The notes: generated from the letters alone by a model not told the origin. Counted from the first letter of the stretch, positions 19,310 to 28,807 are shown. The stretch: DNA of 64,000 bases from Pontibacter coccineus (GCF_030546575.1 NZ_JAUOTN010000006.1:124001-188000); one strand, 5' to 3'. A program made the numbers and translations.

Positions 19310-20374
19310 TCAATGATAAGTTACTACCTTCTTTTCTTTGCTGCTTTGCATGGCCAGTTCTATCACCCGGATCGTGATTCGGGCCTGTTCCGGTTTTACC
19401 TCCAGCTCCGCTATACCTAAGACGGCGTCCCGCACATTTTCATAAAAACCGCGGTAGTCGCCCCGTTCGCTTTTAATTTTGCCGATGAGGTGCTGTCCGT
19501 TGATTTCTGTATCCAATTTGCCCCAGATCGCTTCCGGCTCAACGCCCCAGTCTGGCCCTACGGGGGAGAGACCTGCCTTGAGTGCCGCTTCCTGCACATC
19601 CAGGCCATATTTAACGAAAGAACCTTTGTCGCCACAAAGGTTAAAGCGGGGACCTGGCTGCTTCACGAGCATACCTGCTTTCAATATCGCCTTCAGTCCA
19701 TTAGCATAAAAGAGGGTGAGGTCAAAGTTGTCGATGATTCGGCCGCCGCTACGCTGGGTGCGCAGGTCGGCGTAAACTTGCTGCGGCGTCCCAAATAGAA
19801 CGAGTGCCTGGTCGATCAGATGCGCGCCCAGATCATAGAGTATCCCTGAACCCGGCAACTCTTCCTCTTTCCAGGTTTCCGCAGCAGGTATGGGGCGGAA
19901 GCGGTCAAAATGCACTTCGTACTCTACTAAGCGGCCGAGCATTTCATTCTCAAGCAGCTTCTTCACCGTTTTAAAATCACTGTCCCAGCGGCGGTTCTGG
20001 TAGACAGTCAGCAGCTTTCCTTTTGAACGGGCTAGTTCTATCAGTTCGCCAGCCTCAACAGAGGTGACTGTAAATGGCTTTTCAACGATCACATGCTTGC
20101 CGGCAAGTAGGGCTGCTTTGGCCAAGGTATAATGCGTGTCGTTGGTGGTGGCCACAATGACCAGGTCGATCTGATTGTCCTCCAAAATGCTGGCGGTATC
20201 AGACACAACTGCTGCCTCAGGGTATAGCTGTCGGGCAAAAGCAATGCTCTCGGGTCGATTTGCCTTTATTTTGTTGAGTCTCAAGCCCTCCACGGAAGAT
20301 ACGATCGGTGCGTGAAAGACCCGCCCGGCTGCGCCGAAGCCCAAAAGGCCGATGTTTATAATTTTGTTTGTCAT
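19310..20374 (-). CDS. Gfo/Idh/MocA family oxidoreductase
   Basis: A 354-residue NAD(P)-dependent dehydrogenase. The Rossmann motif GLLGFGAAGRVFH starts near residue 7; the EKPFTVT motif (conserved Lys) is near 95 and a GSGILYDLGAHLIDQ block is near 170. Members oxidise or reduce sugars and inositols; the substrate here is unknown. The frame runs to 20413, but MTNKIINIG at 20374 fits the fold. Its start is 126 bp from the divergent SusC-like receptor. Confidence 0.87.
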   Translation of the reverse strand: MTNKIINIGLLGFGAAGRVFHAPIVSSVEGLRLNKIKANRPESIAFARQLYPEAAVVSDTASILEDNQIDLVIVATTNDTHYTLAKAALLAGKHVIVEKPFTVTSVEAGELIELARSKGKLLTVYQNRRWDSDFKTVKKLLENEMLGRLVEYEVHFDRFRPIPAAETWKEEELPGSGILYDLGAHLIDQALVLFGTPQQVYADLRTQRSGGRIIDNFDLTLFYANGLKAILKAGMLVKQPGPRFNLCGDKGSFVKYGLDVQEAALKAGLSPVGPDWGVEPEAIWGKLDTEINGQHLIGKIKSERGDYRGFYENVRDAVLGIAELEVKPEQARITIRVIELAMQSSKEKKVVTYH

Positions 20375-20500
20375 TTCGGGTTCTTTACGGGAAATTATCA
20401 TTGCGGCATTCATTTGTCTACGAAGGGCAAACCTATTTGCTGCACAACAATAAGGAATCTACTATATTTAGCTTCTACTTCCATCAACCATACTTGCAAT

Positions 20501-23143
20501 TTGAAACAAATTTTACCCCAAACAATTAAGTTTTTAAGGTATAGCTCTGTCGCTTTTGGCTTACTCACCATAACCTCTGCTGCTAGCTTAGGTCAGAATC
20601 AGCCATCTGCCGACTCTACCAGGTTTGCCTCCGTTACAGTACAGGTCGCATACAAGCCCTACGAATTAAGCGCATCCGATCTCAACAAAGGAGTTGTCAC
20701 CTCTGTGGAACATGCGATCATCGGCAGGTTTGCAGGTCTGCGGGTGGTGCCAGCCGGAGGTGCGCCCGGTACAGGAGCAGAGATGGTGCATCGATCTGGT
20801 ACTTCTTTATTTGGTAACAACAGTCCATTGGTAGTAATTGATGGCGTTCTGCTCGATATTTTCAGTCATTCCCTTCATGCCAGTAACCTGAGTTGGCTCA
20901 ATGCTGATGATATTGCCTCTGTTTCGCTGCTGAAGGATGCCTCCGCAACAGCCCTTTATGGTGGTGCCGCCGCAAATGGAGTTTTGGTGATCACGACGAA
21001 AACAGGAAACGCGGGTGATAAAATACAGCTGCAATACAATGCGACAGGCGCAGTTTCAAGTCTGCGGAAAAAAGCTGATATATTTTCTGCAGAAGAATTC
21101 AGAAGTCTGATACGCGAGCGATATCCTAACCAGCAAAGGCTGTTAGGTGAACACGACACAGACTGGCAAGATGAGATCTATCGTACGGGCTTTGGATTGA
21201 CCAACAAGCTAAGTGTGAGTGGCGCAATGGGGCCAGTACCATATCGGGTGTCTGTCGGACAGCTGAAGCAAAACGGGATTTTGGAAACCTCCGGGTATAA
21301 GCGCAACACACTGTCCGTCAACCTCCAACCCAGTCTGTTTCAGAAACACCTGACTTTTAAACTGTCCCTGCATAATACCCGGCAGGAATTGCAACTGGCC
21401 GATGAACGGGCTATACCAGCTGCCATGGCTTTTGACCCTACGCAGCCTGTGCATGCTGATAATAAATTTGGAGGGTATTTTGCTCATACTAGGCCGGATG
21501 GCTCTTTGCTGGTGAGCCAAATCAACCCAGTTAGTCTGTTGGAGCAGAAGGAAAACCGGGAGAACATCAGAACACTTTCCGGACAGGCACATGTACAGTA
21601 CAAGCTCCACTTCCTACCCTCACTCACGGCCAATTACAGGTATGCTTATCTCAAATCTGATAGCGACTACAGCAGTAGCTGGCCATTTGAGATGGCATCG
21701 GGCCAGTGGATCCCTATTGATTTAATTACGCACCGTTTGGCTTCCAGCATTACGCACTCAGAGGGTTTTGTTTCCATGTACCAGGCTATACCGTCCTTGC
21801 GCGGCAAATTCGACCTGACGGTTGGCACGCTGAAGACAGGGCGGGAAATTGAATCTGGGTCTAAAGAAGGCAAACGAGACGAAACCTTTTACTCGAGGGG
21901 CAGAACCTTCTGGTCCAAGGAGAAAAACTTCAGCTACTATGGCAGCCTCGGCTATAACTTGCTGGACCGCTTTACCTTCAAGGCCTCTTTCCGAAGCCTG
22001 TCAGACTTGAACTACAATGCGGATGAGCTCAGGCATCAGTCAAAGGCAATTGGAATAGGCTGGGACATCGGTAAAGAGTCGCTTATGGTTAAGTCGGATT
22101 TCGTTTCCCACCTGAAACTTAAGGCGGACATTGGCAGATTCAGCAGGATGGACGAGCCTAACAGATTCAGAACTGTGATCTGGACACCAGTGCAGGGCAG
22201 GGTATTGGAATATGGCTTCACTAGCCCTCAACCCAGGATTGTAACTGAAAAAACACTTCAGAAGAGCCTGGGACTCGAGTTTGGTCTGCTGCAAAACAGG
22301 CTAATGGGCAACCTAAGTCTTTTTCAGAACAGGTCCAGCGATCTCCTCATGTTCGTTCGGACAGCATCTGGAAGTGGCACAACAATCAGATACCAGAGCA
22401 CAGGTGGCCTGCAGGTTGCCGGGTTGGAGACTTCACTACAATACACGCTGGTCCAGCGGGAAAGTGTGCATTTGAAGGTAGGAATGAATGCTACATTTCT
22501 CAGAAACCGGGTTACCAGCATGGGGGATTTGCAAGTGTATACTTTCTCTGATAATGATTATGGCCTCCGTTTAGCTGTTGATGAACCGGCACAGGTTTTC
22601 AATCTATTCAATCAGTTGTATGATGCGTCTGGAAAACCACTACAAGGTGGGTATGAGAAAAATGAATATGGCTATGCTGAAAGAAAACCCATGGGCACCA
22701 ACCAGCCCAATACTTTTTTTGGTATCAGTTCAAATGGCGGCTATCGGAAATGGGAAATGTCATTCTTAGTGCGTGGCTCGGTCGGACAACAGGTGTTCAA
22801 TCAAGCGGATGCCAATCGCAGCTGGCTATATGCAAATGATCAATATGCGTATTTATCGAATGCGACCCGAAGCTATCTGGAAAACGGCTTTATTAGTTCC
22901 CACTCAGAGTCCAGCCACTTCCTCGAGAATGCCTCTTTTCTCCGCCTGGAGTATCTGCAACTTGGCTACAATGCCGGGAAAATATTGGGCAGTAAACTTG
23001 ATATGAAAGTCAATGCCACGGTACAAAACGCCTTTGTTATAACCAGGTATAGCGGCCAGGATCAAGAAGTTGCAAATGGGATTGATAGAGGAAATTATCC
23101 TCAGCCCCGTACATTCTCTCTGGGTTTAAATCTGAGTATTTGA
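20501..23143 (+). CDS. SusC/RagA-like TonB-linked outer-membrane receptor, without SusD partner
   Basis: An outer-membrane beta-barrel importer of about 880 residues. I use the TTG at 20501, which gives a signal peptide (MKQILPQTIKF, then a hydrophobic core ending SAASLGQ). The open frame back to 20312 overlaps the divergent gene and is not credible. The plug contains VVIDGVLLD, the SVSLLKDASATALYGG motif and GVLVITTKTG, hallmarks of SusC/RagA. The usual N-terminal carboxypeptidase-regulatory-like domain is missing, and no susD gene follows. The barrel ends in FSLGLNLSI. Apart from the first codons and the last 100 bp, no iterated AGGTATA word occurs in it, and the DNA looks more AT-rich than the neighbours, which may indicate recent arrival. 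Confidence 0.85.
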   Translation: MKQILPQTIKFLRYSSVAFGLLTITSAASLGQNQPSADSTRFASVTVQVAYKPYELSASDLNKGVVTSVEHAIIGRFAGLRVVPAGGAPGTGAEMVHRSGTSLFGNNSPLVVIDGVLLDIFSHSLHASNLSWLNADDIASVSLLKDASATALYGGAAANGVLVITTKTGNAGDKIQLQYNATGAVSSLRKKADIFSAEEFRSLIRERYPNQQRLLGEHDTDWQDEIYRTGFGLTNKLSVSGAMGPVPYRVSVGQLKQNGILETSGYKRNTLSVNLQPSLFQKHLTFKLSLHNTRQELQLADERAIPAAMAFDPTQPVHADNKFGGYFAHTRPDGSLLVSQINPVSLLEQKENRENIRTLSGQAHVQYKLHFLPSLTANYRYAYLKSDSDYSSSWPFEMASGQWIPIDLITHRLASSITHSEGFVSMYQAIPSLRGKFDLTVGTLKTGREIESGSKEGKRDETFYSRGRTFWSKEKNFSYYGSLGYNLLDRFTFKASFRSLSDLNYNADELRHQSKAIGIGWDIGKESLMVKSDFVSHLKLKADIGRFSRMDEPNRFRTVIWTPVQGRVLEYGFTSPQPRIVTEKTLQKSLGLEFGLLQNRLMGNLSLFQNRSSDLLMFVRTASGSGTTIRYQSTGGLQVAGLETSLQYTLVQRESVHLKVGMNATFLRNRVTSMGDLQVYTFSDNDYGLRLAVDEPAQVFNLFNQLYDASGKPLQGGYEKNEYGYAERKPMGTNQPNTFFGISSNGGYRKWEMSFLVRGSVGQQVFNQADANRSWLYANDQYAYLSNATRSYLENGFISSHSESSHFLENASFLRLEYLQLGYNAGKILGSKLDMKVNATVQNAFVITRYSGQDQEVANGIDRGNYPQPRTFSLGLNLSI

Positions 23144-23148
23144 TAAAT

Positions 23149-23183
23149 AAAAAGGCTGCTCTCTACTAAGGGCAGCCTTTTCT
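23149..23183. terminator. Bidirectional terminator between SusC-like and aminotransferase genes
   Basis: AAAAGGCTGC pairs with GCAGCCTTTT across a short loop. It is placed between two convergent stops, with A- and T-tracts on the respective sides. Confidence 0.85.
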
Positions 23184-23997
23184 ATACCTGTAAACCAGCT
23201 TTAATGCCCTGCAGCCAAGCATTATTGATTTGCAGCTGTTGATCTACCAGTCTCTCTATACCTCGTATGCCTGTGACATTGGCCCCAAACACGCAATCAG
23301 CTTGATTTAACTCTTCCGGTTTAGCTAAAACCTCCCGTACCGCTATACCTTGCTGCAGACACCAGCGCGTAAGGCCGCGTCTCATAATTCCGTTCACACA
23401 TCCTGTTTCCAGGGCAGGAGTACACAGCGCCCCCTCTGTCACCCAGAAAATATTGGAAGAGATCAATTCAGATACATGCCCCTGTGTATCCAGCACCAGC
23501 ATATCATCAAACCCAGTGGCTTGCTTCTCTATACCTGCCAACACATAAAGCGGCGCTTGAGGGCCTTTGAAATGGGAGAGGGGGGAGAAACAGGTGCGTA
23601 CGCCCAGACAGATGCCGACAGAAACACCCGCCTCAGGTATAGGCTGCGCAATATCTACGGTCGCCAACCACTCTATTTCGTTTGTTTGCGGGGTATACAA
23701 ACCGTCCCCAGCACGCCATACCTTCAGTTTGATGCGTCCGTACTTGATCGCGTTGCGCTGTTTAGCCAGTTGCAACAATTTCTCCTCGAGCTCTCCCTCC
23801 CAAAAGTATGCAGGTATAGCCAAGTGCAGCGCAGCGGCCGCTTCATTCATGCGCGATTGATGATCTGCCCAAAAACGAAACTTTCCATTTACCACGATCA
23901 TCGTCTCAAAAAAGCCATCGTTGTACTGAAAAGCCCGGTTTGTGACAGAAAGCTTTAGATCTTGTAGCGGCAGGAAGTGGTTGTTGTAGAGAAGCAA
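23182..23997 (-). CDS. Class IV aminotransferase family protein (PabC/IlvE-like)
   Basis: A 271-residue fold-type IV PLP enzyme. It has FQYNDGFFETM near residue 24, the PLP-lysine region SHFKGPQAP near 138, and the VSELISSNIFWV motif near 173. Length and motifs fit 4-amino-4-deoxychorismate lyase or a D-/branched-chain aminotransferase; the sequence does not decide between them. No pabA/pabB is near. The last codons read CAG GTA TAG, so the stop lies inside the iterated word. Six copies of that word lie within about 815 bp here, one of the densest stretches in the window. Confidence 0.82.
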   Translation of the reverse strand: MLLYNNHFLPLQDLKLSVTNRAFQYNDGFFETMIVVNGKFRFWADHQSRMNEAAAALHLAIPAYFWEGELEEKLLQLAKQRNAIKYGRIKLKVWRAGDGLYTPQTNEIEWLATVDIAQPIPEAGVSVGICLGVRTCFSPLSHFKGPQAPLYVLAGIEKQATGFDDMLVLDTQGHVSELISSNIFWVTEGALCTPALETGCVNGIMRRGLTRWCLQQGIAVREVLAKPEELNQADCVFGANVTGIRGIERLVDQQLQINNAWLQGIKAGLQV

Positions 23998-24053
23998 ATT
24001 GAGTTAGAAAATTAGTGAGGTTGGAAGTTAGAAAACAGAAATTCAATACCTGT

Positions 24054-24129
24054 TGTCATCTTGTAAAGATCTTAGTGGCGAGCTGCCTAATGCTTCGGAG
24101 CTAGTAAACAAGATTCCTCCTGAATGACA
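24054..24129. repeat. Inverted-repeat intergenic element
   Basis: About 76 bp starting TGTCATCTTG and ending CTGAATGACA. The ends are imperfect inverted repeats (TGTCAT outside, AGATCTT / AAGATT inside). This TGTCAT...ATGACA form resembles the small non-coding repeats scattered in Cytophagales genomes. Only one copy is in the window, so its repeat status is inferred from form. Confidence 0.45.
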
Positions 24130-24147
24130 AAGTATGGTGAACTGGAA

Positions 24148-25269
24148 TCACCGAATCAAAGCAAAGCGTTTACCTGGCATTGCCTTTACCATCCCTTTAA
24201 ACTCCAGCGCTAACAATATCGAGGCCAACTGACTAACGGGCACCTGTGCTTTCCAGCCCAGGTTGTCCATTTGCTCTTCGCCGGACTGAATCAGCACCTG
24301 CAGCACCTGCATTTCTTCGGGTGTGAACTCAGCCGGGTCGAGGGCAGGTATAGCGGTGGCACGTTTGGAGGCCAGTTTGTCCTCCACATCCCAGTTCAGT
24401 AGCTCGATCAGGTCCTGTGTGGAGGTGAGCACGGCGGCTTTGTGAGATTTGATCAGCCAGTTGGTACCCTCCGACATAGGGGAGTTGATATTGCCGGGCA
24501 CGGCCATCACCTCCTTGTCATAACTGTGGGCAATGTCGGCGGTGATCAGGGTGCCGCTCTTAAAAGCCGCTTCCACCACAATCGTGCAGTCCGACATACC
24601 GGCGATAATGCGATTACGTGCCGGAAAGCGGGGCGCGTCGGGTTTCGTGCCAAAGGTGTTTTCGGTGATCACACCGCCTTGCTCGAGCATTTTCTCAGCG
24701 TACTTCTTGTGCACACCCGGGTAGATCGTGTCAGGTCCGGAGGCCATCACGCCAATGGTCGGCAATCCGGCCTGCAAAGCGGCACGGTGCGCGGCAATGT
24801 CGATTCCATAGGCCAGTCCACTGACGATCATCACATTGTAGGGCTTAAGCTCCTCCACGATCCGTTCGGTTACGGATTGTCCATAACTGGTTGGTTTACG
24901 TGTACCTACTATGCTGACGATACGGCGATGGTTTAAGTCCGTGTTGCCCCGGAAGTAGAGAAGGGGCGGAGCGTCAGGCAACTGCTTGAGCCGGTTTGGA
25001 TACCTGGACGAGGTATAGAAAAGAAGCTCCACACTTTTATCCGAAGCTTTCTTCAGCACATCATCCGCTTCTAACAAGGCCTGACGACCGTTGTCGCGAA
25101 TGCTTTTCGCCACTCTTTCGCCCACACCCGGCACTTTCATCAGCTTAGGCACAGGCGCCTCAAACACGGCTTTAGCAGAGCCGCAATAGCTCACCAGCAA
25201 CTTCGTCAGCTGATCGCCAACGTGGGGCAGAAATGAAAGGGCTACTTCAAACTGAGCTTCGTGTGACAT
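24148..25269 (-). CDS. dprA: DNA-processing protein DprA
   Basis: Loads RecA onto incoming single-stranded DNA during natural transformation. The 373 residues show an N-terminal helix-hairpin-helix region (MKVPGVGERVAKSI, about 45-60), the Rossmann-like DprA core with SIVGTRKPTSYG, VSGLAYGIDIAAHRAAL, FPARNRIIAG and the SGTLITADIAH motif, and a C-terminal winged-helix-like domain (about 310-373). It follows the MerR gene on the same strand (18 bp), so the two may be one transcript. Its presence is compatible with transformation ability but does not prove it, since dprA is widespread. An AIP tripeptide in its linker is encoded by the iterated word. Confidence 0.93.
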   Translation of the reverse strand: MSHEAQFEVALSFLPHVGDQLTKLLVSYCGSAKAVFEAPVPKLMKVPGVGERVAKSIRDNGRQALLEADDVLKKASDKSVELLFYTSSRYPNRLKQLPDAPPLLYFRGNTDLNHRRIVSIVGTRKPTSYGQSVTERIVEELKPYNVMIVSGLAYGIDIAAHRAALQAGLPTIGVMASGPDTIYPGVHKKYAEKMLEQGGVITENTFGTKPDAPRFPARNRIIAGMSDCTIVVEAAFKSGTLITADIAHSYDKEVMAVPGNINSPMSEGTNWLIKSHKAAVLTSTQDLIELLNWDVEDKLASKRATAIPALDPAEFTPEEMQVLQVLIQSGEEQMDNLGWKAQVPVSQLASILLALEFKGMVKAMPGKRFALIR

Positions 25270-25287
25270 GCACCAAGGTACGCAGGC

Positions 25288-25635
25288 TTAGCTTTTGGTG
25301 TTCAGCTGATCTTTTATACCTACCAGGAAAGAACGCACTTTTTCCAGCGAATTGATGATCTCAATTTTGTCCTTCGTCTGCACCGATTTGTTCTTCAAAA
25401 CCTCTTTGGCGCCCTGTATCGTGAAGCCACGCTCTTTTACCAGGTGGTAAACCGAACGCAGTTCTTCAATGTCCTTGGCCGTGTACTGGCGGTTGCCTTT
25501 CTTGTTTTTTTTGGGCTTCAGCTGGTCAAACTCGGTCTCCCAGAAACGGATAAGGGAGGGGGCAACGTCAAAAATGGCAGCTACCTCGCCAATGGTGTAG
25601 TACTGTTTTTCGATTTCTTTTTCTTTATAAGGCAT
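25288..25635 (-). CDS. MerR-family transcriptional regulator
   Basis: A small regulator of 115 residues. The winged helix (YYTIGEVAAIFDVAPSLIRF, then a KPKKNKKGNRQY wing) occupies residues 10-60, followed by a dimerisation helix (LVKERGFTIQGAKEVL). No effector-binding domain is present. The start at 25635 (MPYKEKEIEK) is preferred over the longer frame to 25686. Such short MerR proteins commonly precede dprA or sit near M23 peptidases in Bacteroidota; the target is unknown. Confidence 0.87.
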   Translation of the reverse strand: MPYKEKEIEKQYYTIGEVAAIFDVAPSLIRFWETEFDQLKPKKNKKGNRQYTAKDIEELRSVYHLVKERGFTIQGAKEVLKNKSVQTKDKIEIINSLEKVRSFLVGIKDQLNTKS

Positions 25636-25838
25636 GGTGTCAGTTTCAGGGTATAGGGCCACAGCACTAATTTTCGGGTATAGCACGCATAATTACGGCT
25701 AAAATTGCTACTTTTGCCCATATACAGGACTGTGTAAGCATTGCCCGAAAGGGCTGTTTCTGTAAGGCAAAAATTCTATATTTTTTGTTATTAAACAACA
25801 AGTATAGCACATTGTATCTAAAGGCTTAATACTCATAG

Positions 25839-28469
25839 ATGAACTCAGCTGAGATTAGACAAAAATTTCTTGATTTCTTTGCTTCACGGCAGCACCAGAT
25901 CGTGCCGTCGGCACCCCTCGTGGTAAAAGACGACCCCACCCTGATGTTTATCAACTCAGGTATGGCGCCCTTCAAAGATTACTTCCTGGGCAACAAACCG
26001 GCTCCGTCTAAGCGCATCGCCGACACCCAGAAATGTCTGCGCGTATCGGGCAAGCACAACGACCTGGAGGAAGTAGGCTATGACACCTACCACCACACCA
26101 TGTTCGAAATGCTGGGCAACTGGTCTTTTGGCGACTATTTCAAGAAAGAAGCCCTGGCCTGGTCCTGGGAGCTGTTGACAGAGGTATACCAGCTGCCGAA
26201 AGACAGGCTGTATGTGTCCGTGTTCCAGGGCGATGCGTCTGAGAACCTGCCGATGGATCAGGAAGCCTTTGACATCTGGAAGTCTATGATTGCGGAAGAC
26301 CGCATTCTGATGGGCAACAAGAAGGACAACTTCTGGGAGATGGGTGACACCGGCCCTTGTGGTCCGTGCTCGGAAATACACGTGGACTTGCGGACAGACG
26401 AAGAGCGTGCGCAGGTGGATGGCAAAACACTCGTGAATGCAGACCACCCACAGGTAGTGGAGATCTGGAACAACGTATTCATGGAGTTCAATCGCTTGGC
26501 GGATGGCTCACTGGTAAAACTCCCTGCCCAGCACGTCGATACCGGTATGGGCTTCGAGCGTTTGTGCATGGCCATTCAGGGCAAGCGCTCCAACTACGAC
26601 ACCGATGTGTTTCAGCCGCTGATTCAATTCATCGCCAAAGAAGCGGGGGTTGTGTATGGCGAGAACGAGCAGGTAGACATTGCCATCCGCGTCATGGCCG
26701 ACCACATCCGCGCCATCGCTTTTGCGATCTCGGACGGACAGCTGCCATCGAACAACAAGGCCGGCTATGTGATTCGTCGTATCCTGCGCCGTGCGGTTAG
26801 GTATAGCTTCACCTTCCTGGACTTCAAAAAGCCATTCCTCTACAAGCTAGCCGCCGTGCTGGCCGACCAGATGGAGAACGTATTCCCGGAGCTGAAGCAG
26901 CAACTGAGCTTCGTACAGCGCGTGATCGAGGAAGAGGAAAACGCTTTCTTAAGAACGCTCGAAAATGGTCTGAAGCGTCTAGACGCTTTAGAAGCCAAAT
27001 TCAAAGAGAACAACAATACCATCGACGGCAAAACCGCCTTCGAACTATACGATACCTTCGGCTTCCCGCTGGACCTGACTGCCCTGATTGCCCGTGAAAA
27101 AGGCCTGAAGGTAGACGAGGCTGGCTTTGGCGTAGAAATGGAGCAACAGAAGAACCGCTCCCGCAACGCTTCGGCACAGGAGCAGAGCGACTGGGTGACT
27201 ATTCAGCCAGATGTGGAGACAGAGTTTCTGGGCTACGAGCACGACGTGGCTGATTCGCACATTGTGCGCTACCGCCAGGTAAAGACAAAAGCGAAGACCG
27301 AGTACCACATCGTGCTGGATCGCACCCCGTTCTATGCTGAAAGCGGCGGACAGGTAGGCGACACCGGTTACCTGATCTCTGATTCGGAGCAAGTTGAGGT
27401 GCTGGACACGAAGAAAGAAAATGATCTGATCCTGCACATCACTTCTAAATTGCCAACAAACATCGAGGCAACTTTCAGAAGCGAAGTGGACTTTGAGCGC
27501 CGCAACCTGATCCGTAAGAACCACTCGGCTACGCACTTACTCCATGCCGCTTTAAGGAAAGTTTTAGGCGAACACGTGCAGCAGAAGGGCTCTCTGGTAA
27601 ACGAGAAAGTGCTTCGTTTCGACTTCTCGCATTTCTCTAAAGTTACAGACGAACAGCTGCGTGAAGTAGAAACCATTGTGAACGAGCGCGTGCGTCAGGC
27701 GATTCCTTTGGAAGAGCAGCGCAATGTGCCGATTGCCCAGGCAAAAGAAATGGGTGCCATGGCGCTGTTCGGTGAGAAATACGGTGAGTTTGTGCGCGTG
27801 ATCGCGTTCGACCGTGACCACTCCGTAGAGCTTTGCGGAGGTACACACGTGTACAACACAGGTGAGATCGGTTATTTCAAAATACTTTCTGAAAGCTCAG
27901 TAGCCGCTGGTGTGCGACGTATTGAAGCCACCACGGCAGCGTCGGCTGAAGAGTATATGCAACAGCAGCTCAACGAGCTGAATGCCGTACGCGAGGTGCT
28001 GGGCACGCACAGCAACATGTCAGGTGCCGTGCAAAAACTGCAGGAAGACAACAAAGCCCTTCAAAAGCAACTAGAGCAATTTGAGCTGAAGCAGCTGACC
28101 AGCCTGAAAGAAAGCCTGGTGCAGAAAGCCCAGTCCATCGACGGTGTCAACTTCGTAGCCGAGAAAGTAGACGTTTCAACGGCTGATTACCTGAAGAAAC
28201 TGGCTTTCGATATGCGTCAGGCAGTTGACAGTCTGGTGCTGGTGCTGGCTGCTGAAATCGACGGCAAGCCACAAATTGCGGTGATGCTGTCAGACAACCT
28301 GGTTGCCGACCGTAAGCTAAATGCCAGCCAGATGGTGCGTGAATTGGCGAAGGAGATCAAAGGCGGCGGCGGCGGACAGCCATTCTATGCCACAGCAGGT
28401 GGTAAAGAAGTTGCAGGTTTGCAGGCTGTGCCAGCAAAGGCAGCGGAGTTGGTAAAGAGCCTGTTGTAA
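25839..28469 (+). CDS. alaS: Alanyl-tRNA synthetase
   Basis: Charges tRNA-Ala. The 876 residues are the standard length. The class II catalytic core begins at FLDFFASRQH and includes the GDTGPCGPCSEIH block, the editing domain carries HSATHLLHAAL and CGGTHVYNTGEIG (zinc/editing motifs), and the C-Ala domain ends with the glycine-rich GGGGGQPFYATAGG segment. Two copies of the iterated word lie in 2.6 kb, a lower density than in less conserved genes. The small membrane-protein gene follows by 14 bp. Confidence 0.98.
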   Translation: MNSAEIRQKFLDFFASRQHQIVPSAPLVVKDDPTLMFINSGMAPFKDYFLGNKPAPSKRIADTQKCLRVSGKHNDLEEVGYDTYHHTMFEMLGNWSFGDYFKKEALAWSWELLTEVYQLPKDRLYVSVFQGDASENLPMDQEAFDIWKSMIAEDRILMGNKKDNFWEMGDTGPCGPCSEIHVDLRTDEERAQVDGKTLVNADHPQVVEIWNNVFMEFNRLADGSLVKLPAQHVDTGMGFERLCMAIQGKRSNYDTDVFQPLIQFIAKEAGVVYGENEQVDIAIRVMADHIRAIAFAISDGQLPSNNKAGYVIRRILRRAVRYSFTFLDFKKPFLYKLAAVLADQMENVFPELKQQLSFVQRVIEEEENAFLRTLENGLKRLDALEAKFKENNNTIDGKTAFELYDTFGFPLDLTALIAREKGLKVDEAGFGVEMEQQKNRSRNASAQEQSDWVTIQPDVETEFLGYEHDVADSHIVRYRQVKTKAKTEYHIVLDRTPFYAESGGQVGDTGYLISDSEQVEVLDTKKENDLILHITSKLPTNIEATFRSEVDFERRNLIRKNHSATHLLHAALRKVLGEHVQQKGSLVNEKVLRFDFSHFSKVTDEQLREVETIVNERVRQAIPLEEQRNVPIAQAKEMGAMALFGEKYGEFVRVIAFDRDHSVELCGGTHVYNTGEIGYFKILSESSVAAGVRRIEATTAASAEEYMQQQLNELNAVREVLGTHSNMSGAVQKLQEDNKALQKQLEQFELKQLTSLKESLVQKAQSIDGVNFVAEKVDVSTADYLKKLAFDMRQAVDSLVLVLAAEIDGKPQIAVMLSDNLVADRKLNASQMVRELAKEIKGGGGGQPFYATAGGKEVAGLQAVPAKAAELVKSLL

Positions 28470-28483
28470 TTAACCGATAAGAA

Positions 28484-28807
28484 TTGGAAGCTCCTTATTT
28501 ATATAAAGCAAAGGCACTATACAAAGTAATCTGGTATACCTTAGGTGCTTCTATCCTGATGTCAATGGTAGTAAGGTTACTGGATTTGCGAGGATATTAT
28601 GTAGCTGACTTGCTGATAGGATTACCCGCTTTGCTAGCTTTTGCTATTTCGCCACTAGGGCTGGTTTATATTTTAAAGAGTTACCTGAAAAAGGAGAATT
28701 ATAAGAAACAGAAACTTTTATACCTGTTTGGTATGATATTCTTTAATCTTATCGTTGTCGCAATGGTTTTAGTTATCATTTCGGACATAAGTAAAATTTT
28801 CGCCTAA
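28484..28807 (+). CDS. Small hypothetical membrane protein
   Basis: A 107-residue protein from a TTG start 14 bp after alaS. It has three hydrophobic helices (about 15-30, 42-66, 83-106) separated by short charged loops (LKKENYKKQK). I do not recognise a family. The close spacing suggests that it is carried on the alaS transcript. The alternative start at MSMVVRLL would remove the first helix. Confidence 0.6.
   Translation: MEAPYLYKAKALYKVIWYTLGASILMSMVVRLLDLRGYYVADLLIGLPALLAFAISPLGLVYILKSYLKKENYKKQKLLYLFGMIFFNLIVVAMVLVIISDISKIFA

Noticed and set aside
20312-20500. Longer N-terminus for the SusC-like receptor
   Set aside because: The extra 63 residues overlap the divergent MocA gene start, are Cys-rich and not signal-like; the TTG at 20501 gives a proper signal peptide.
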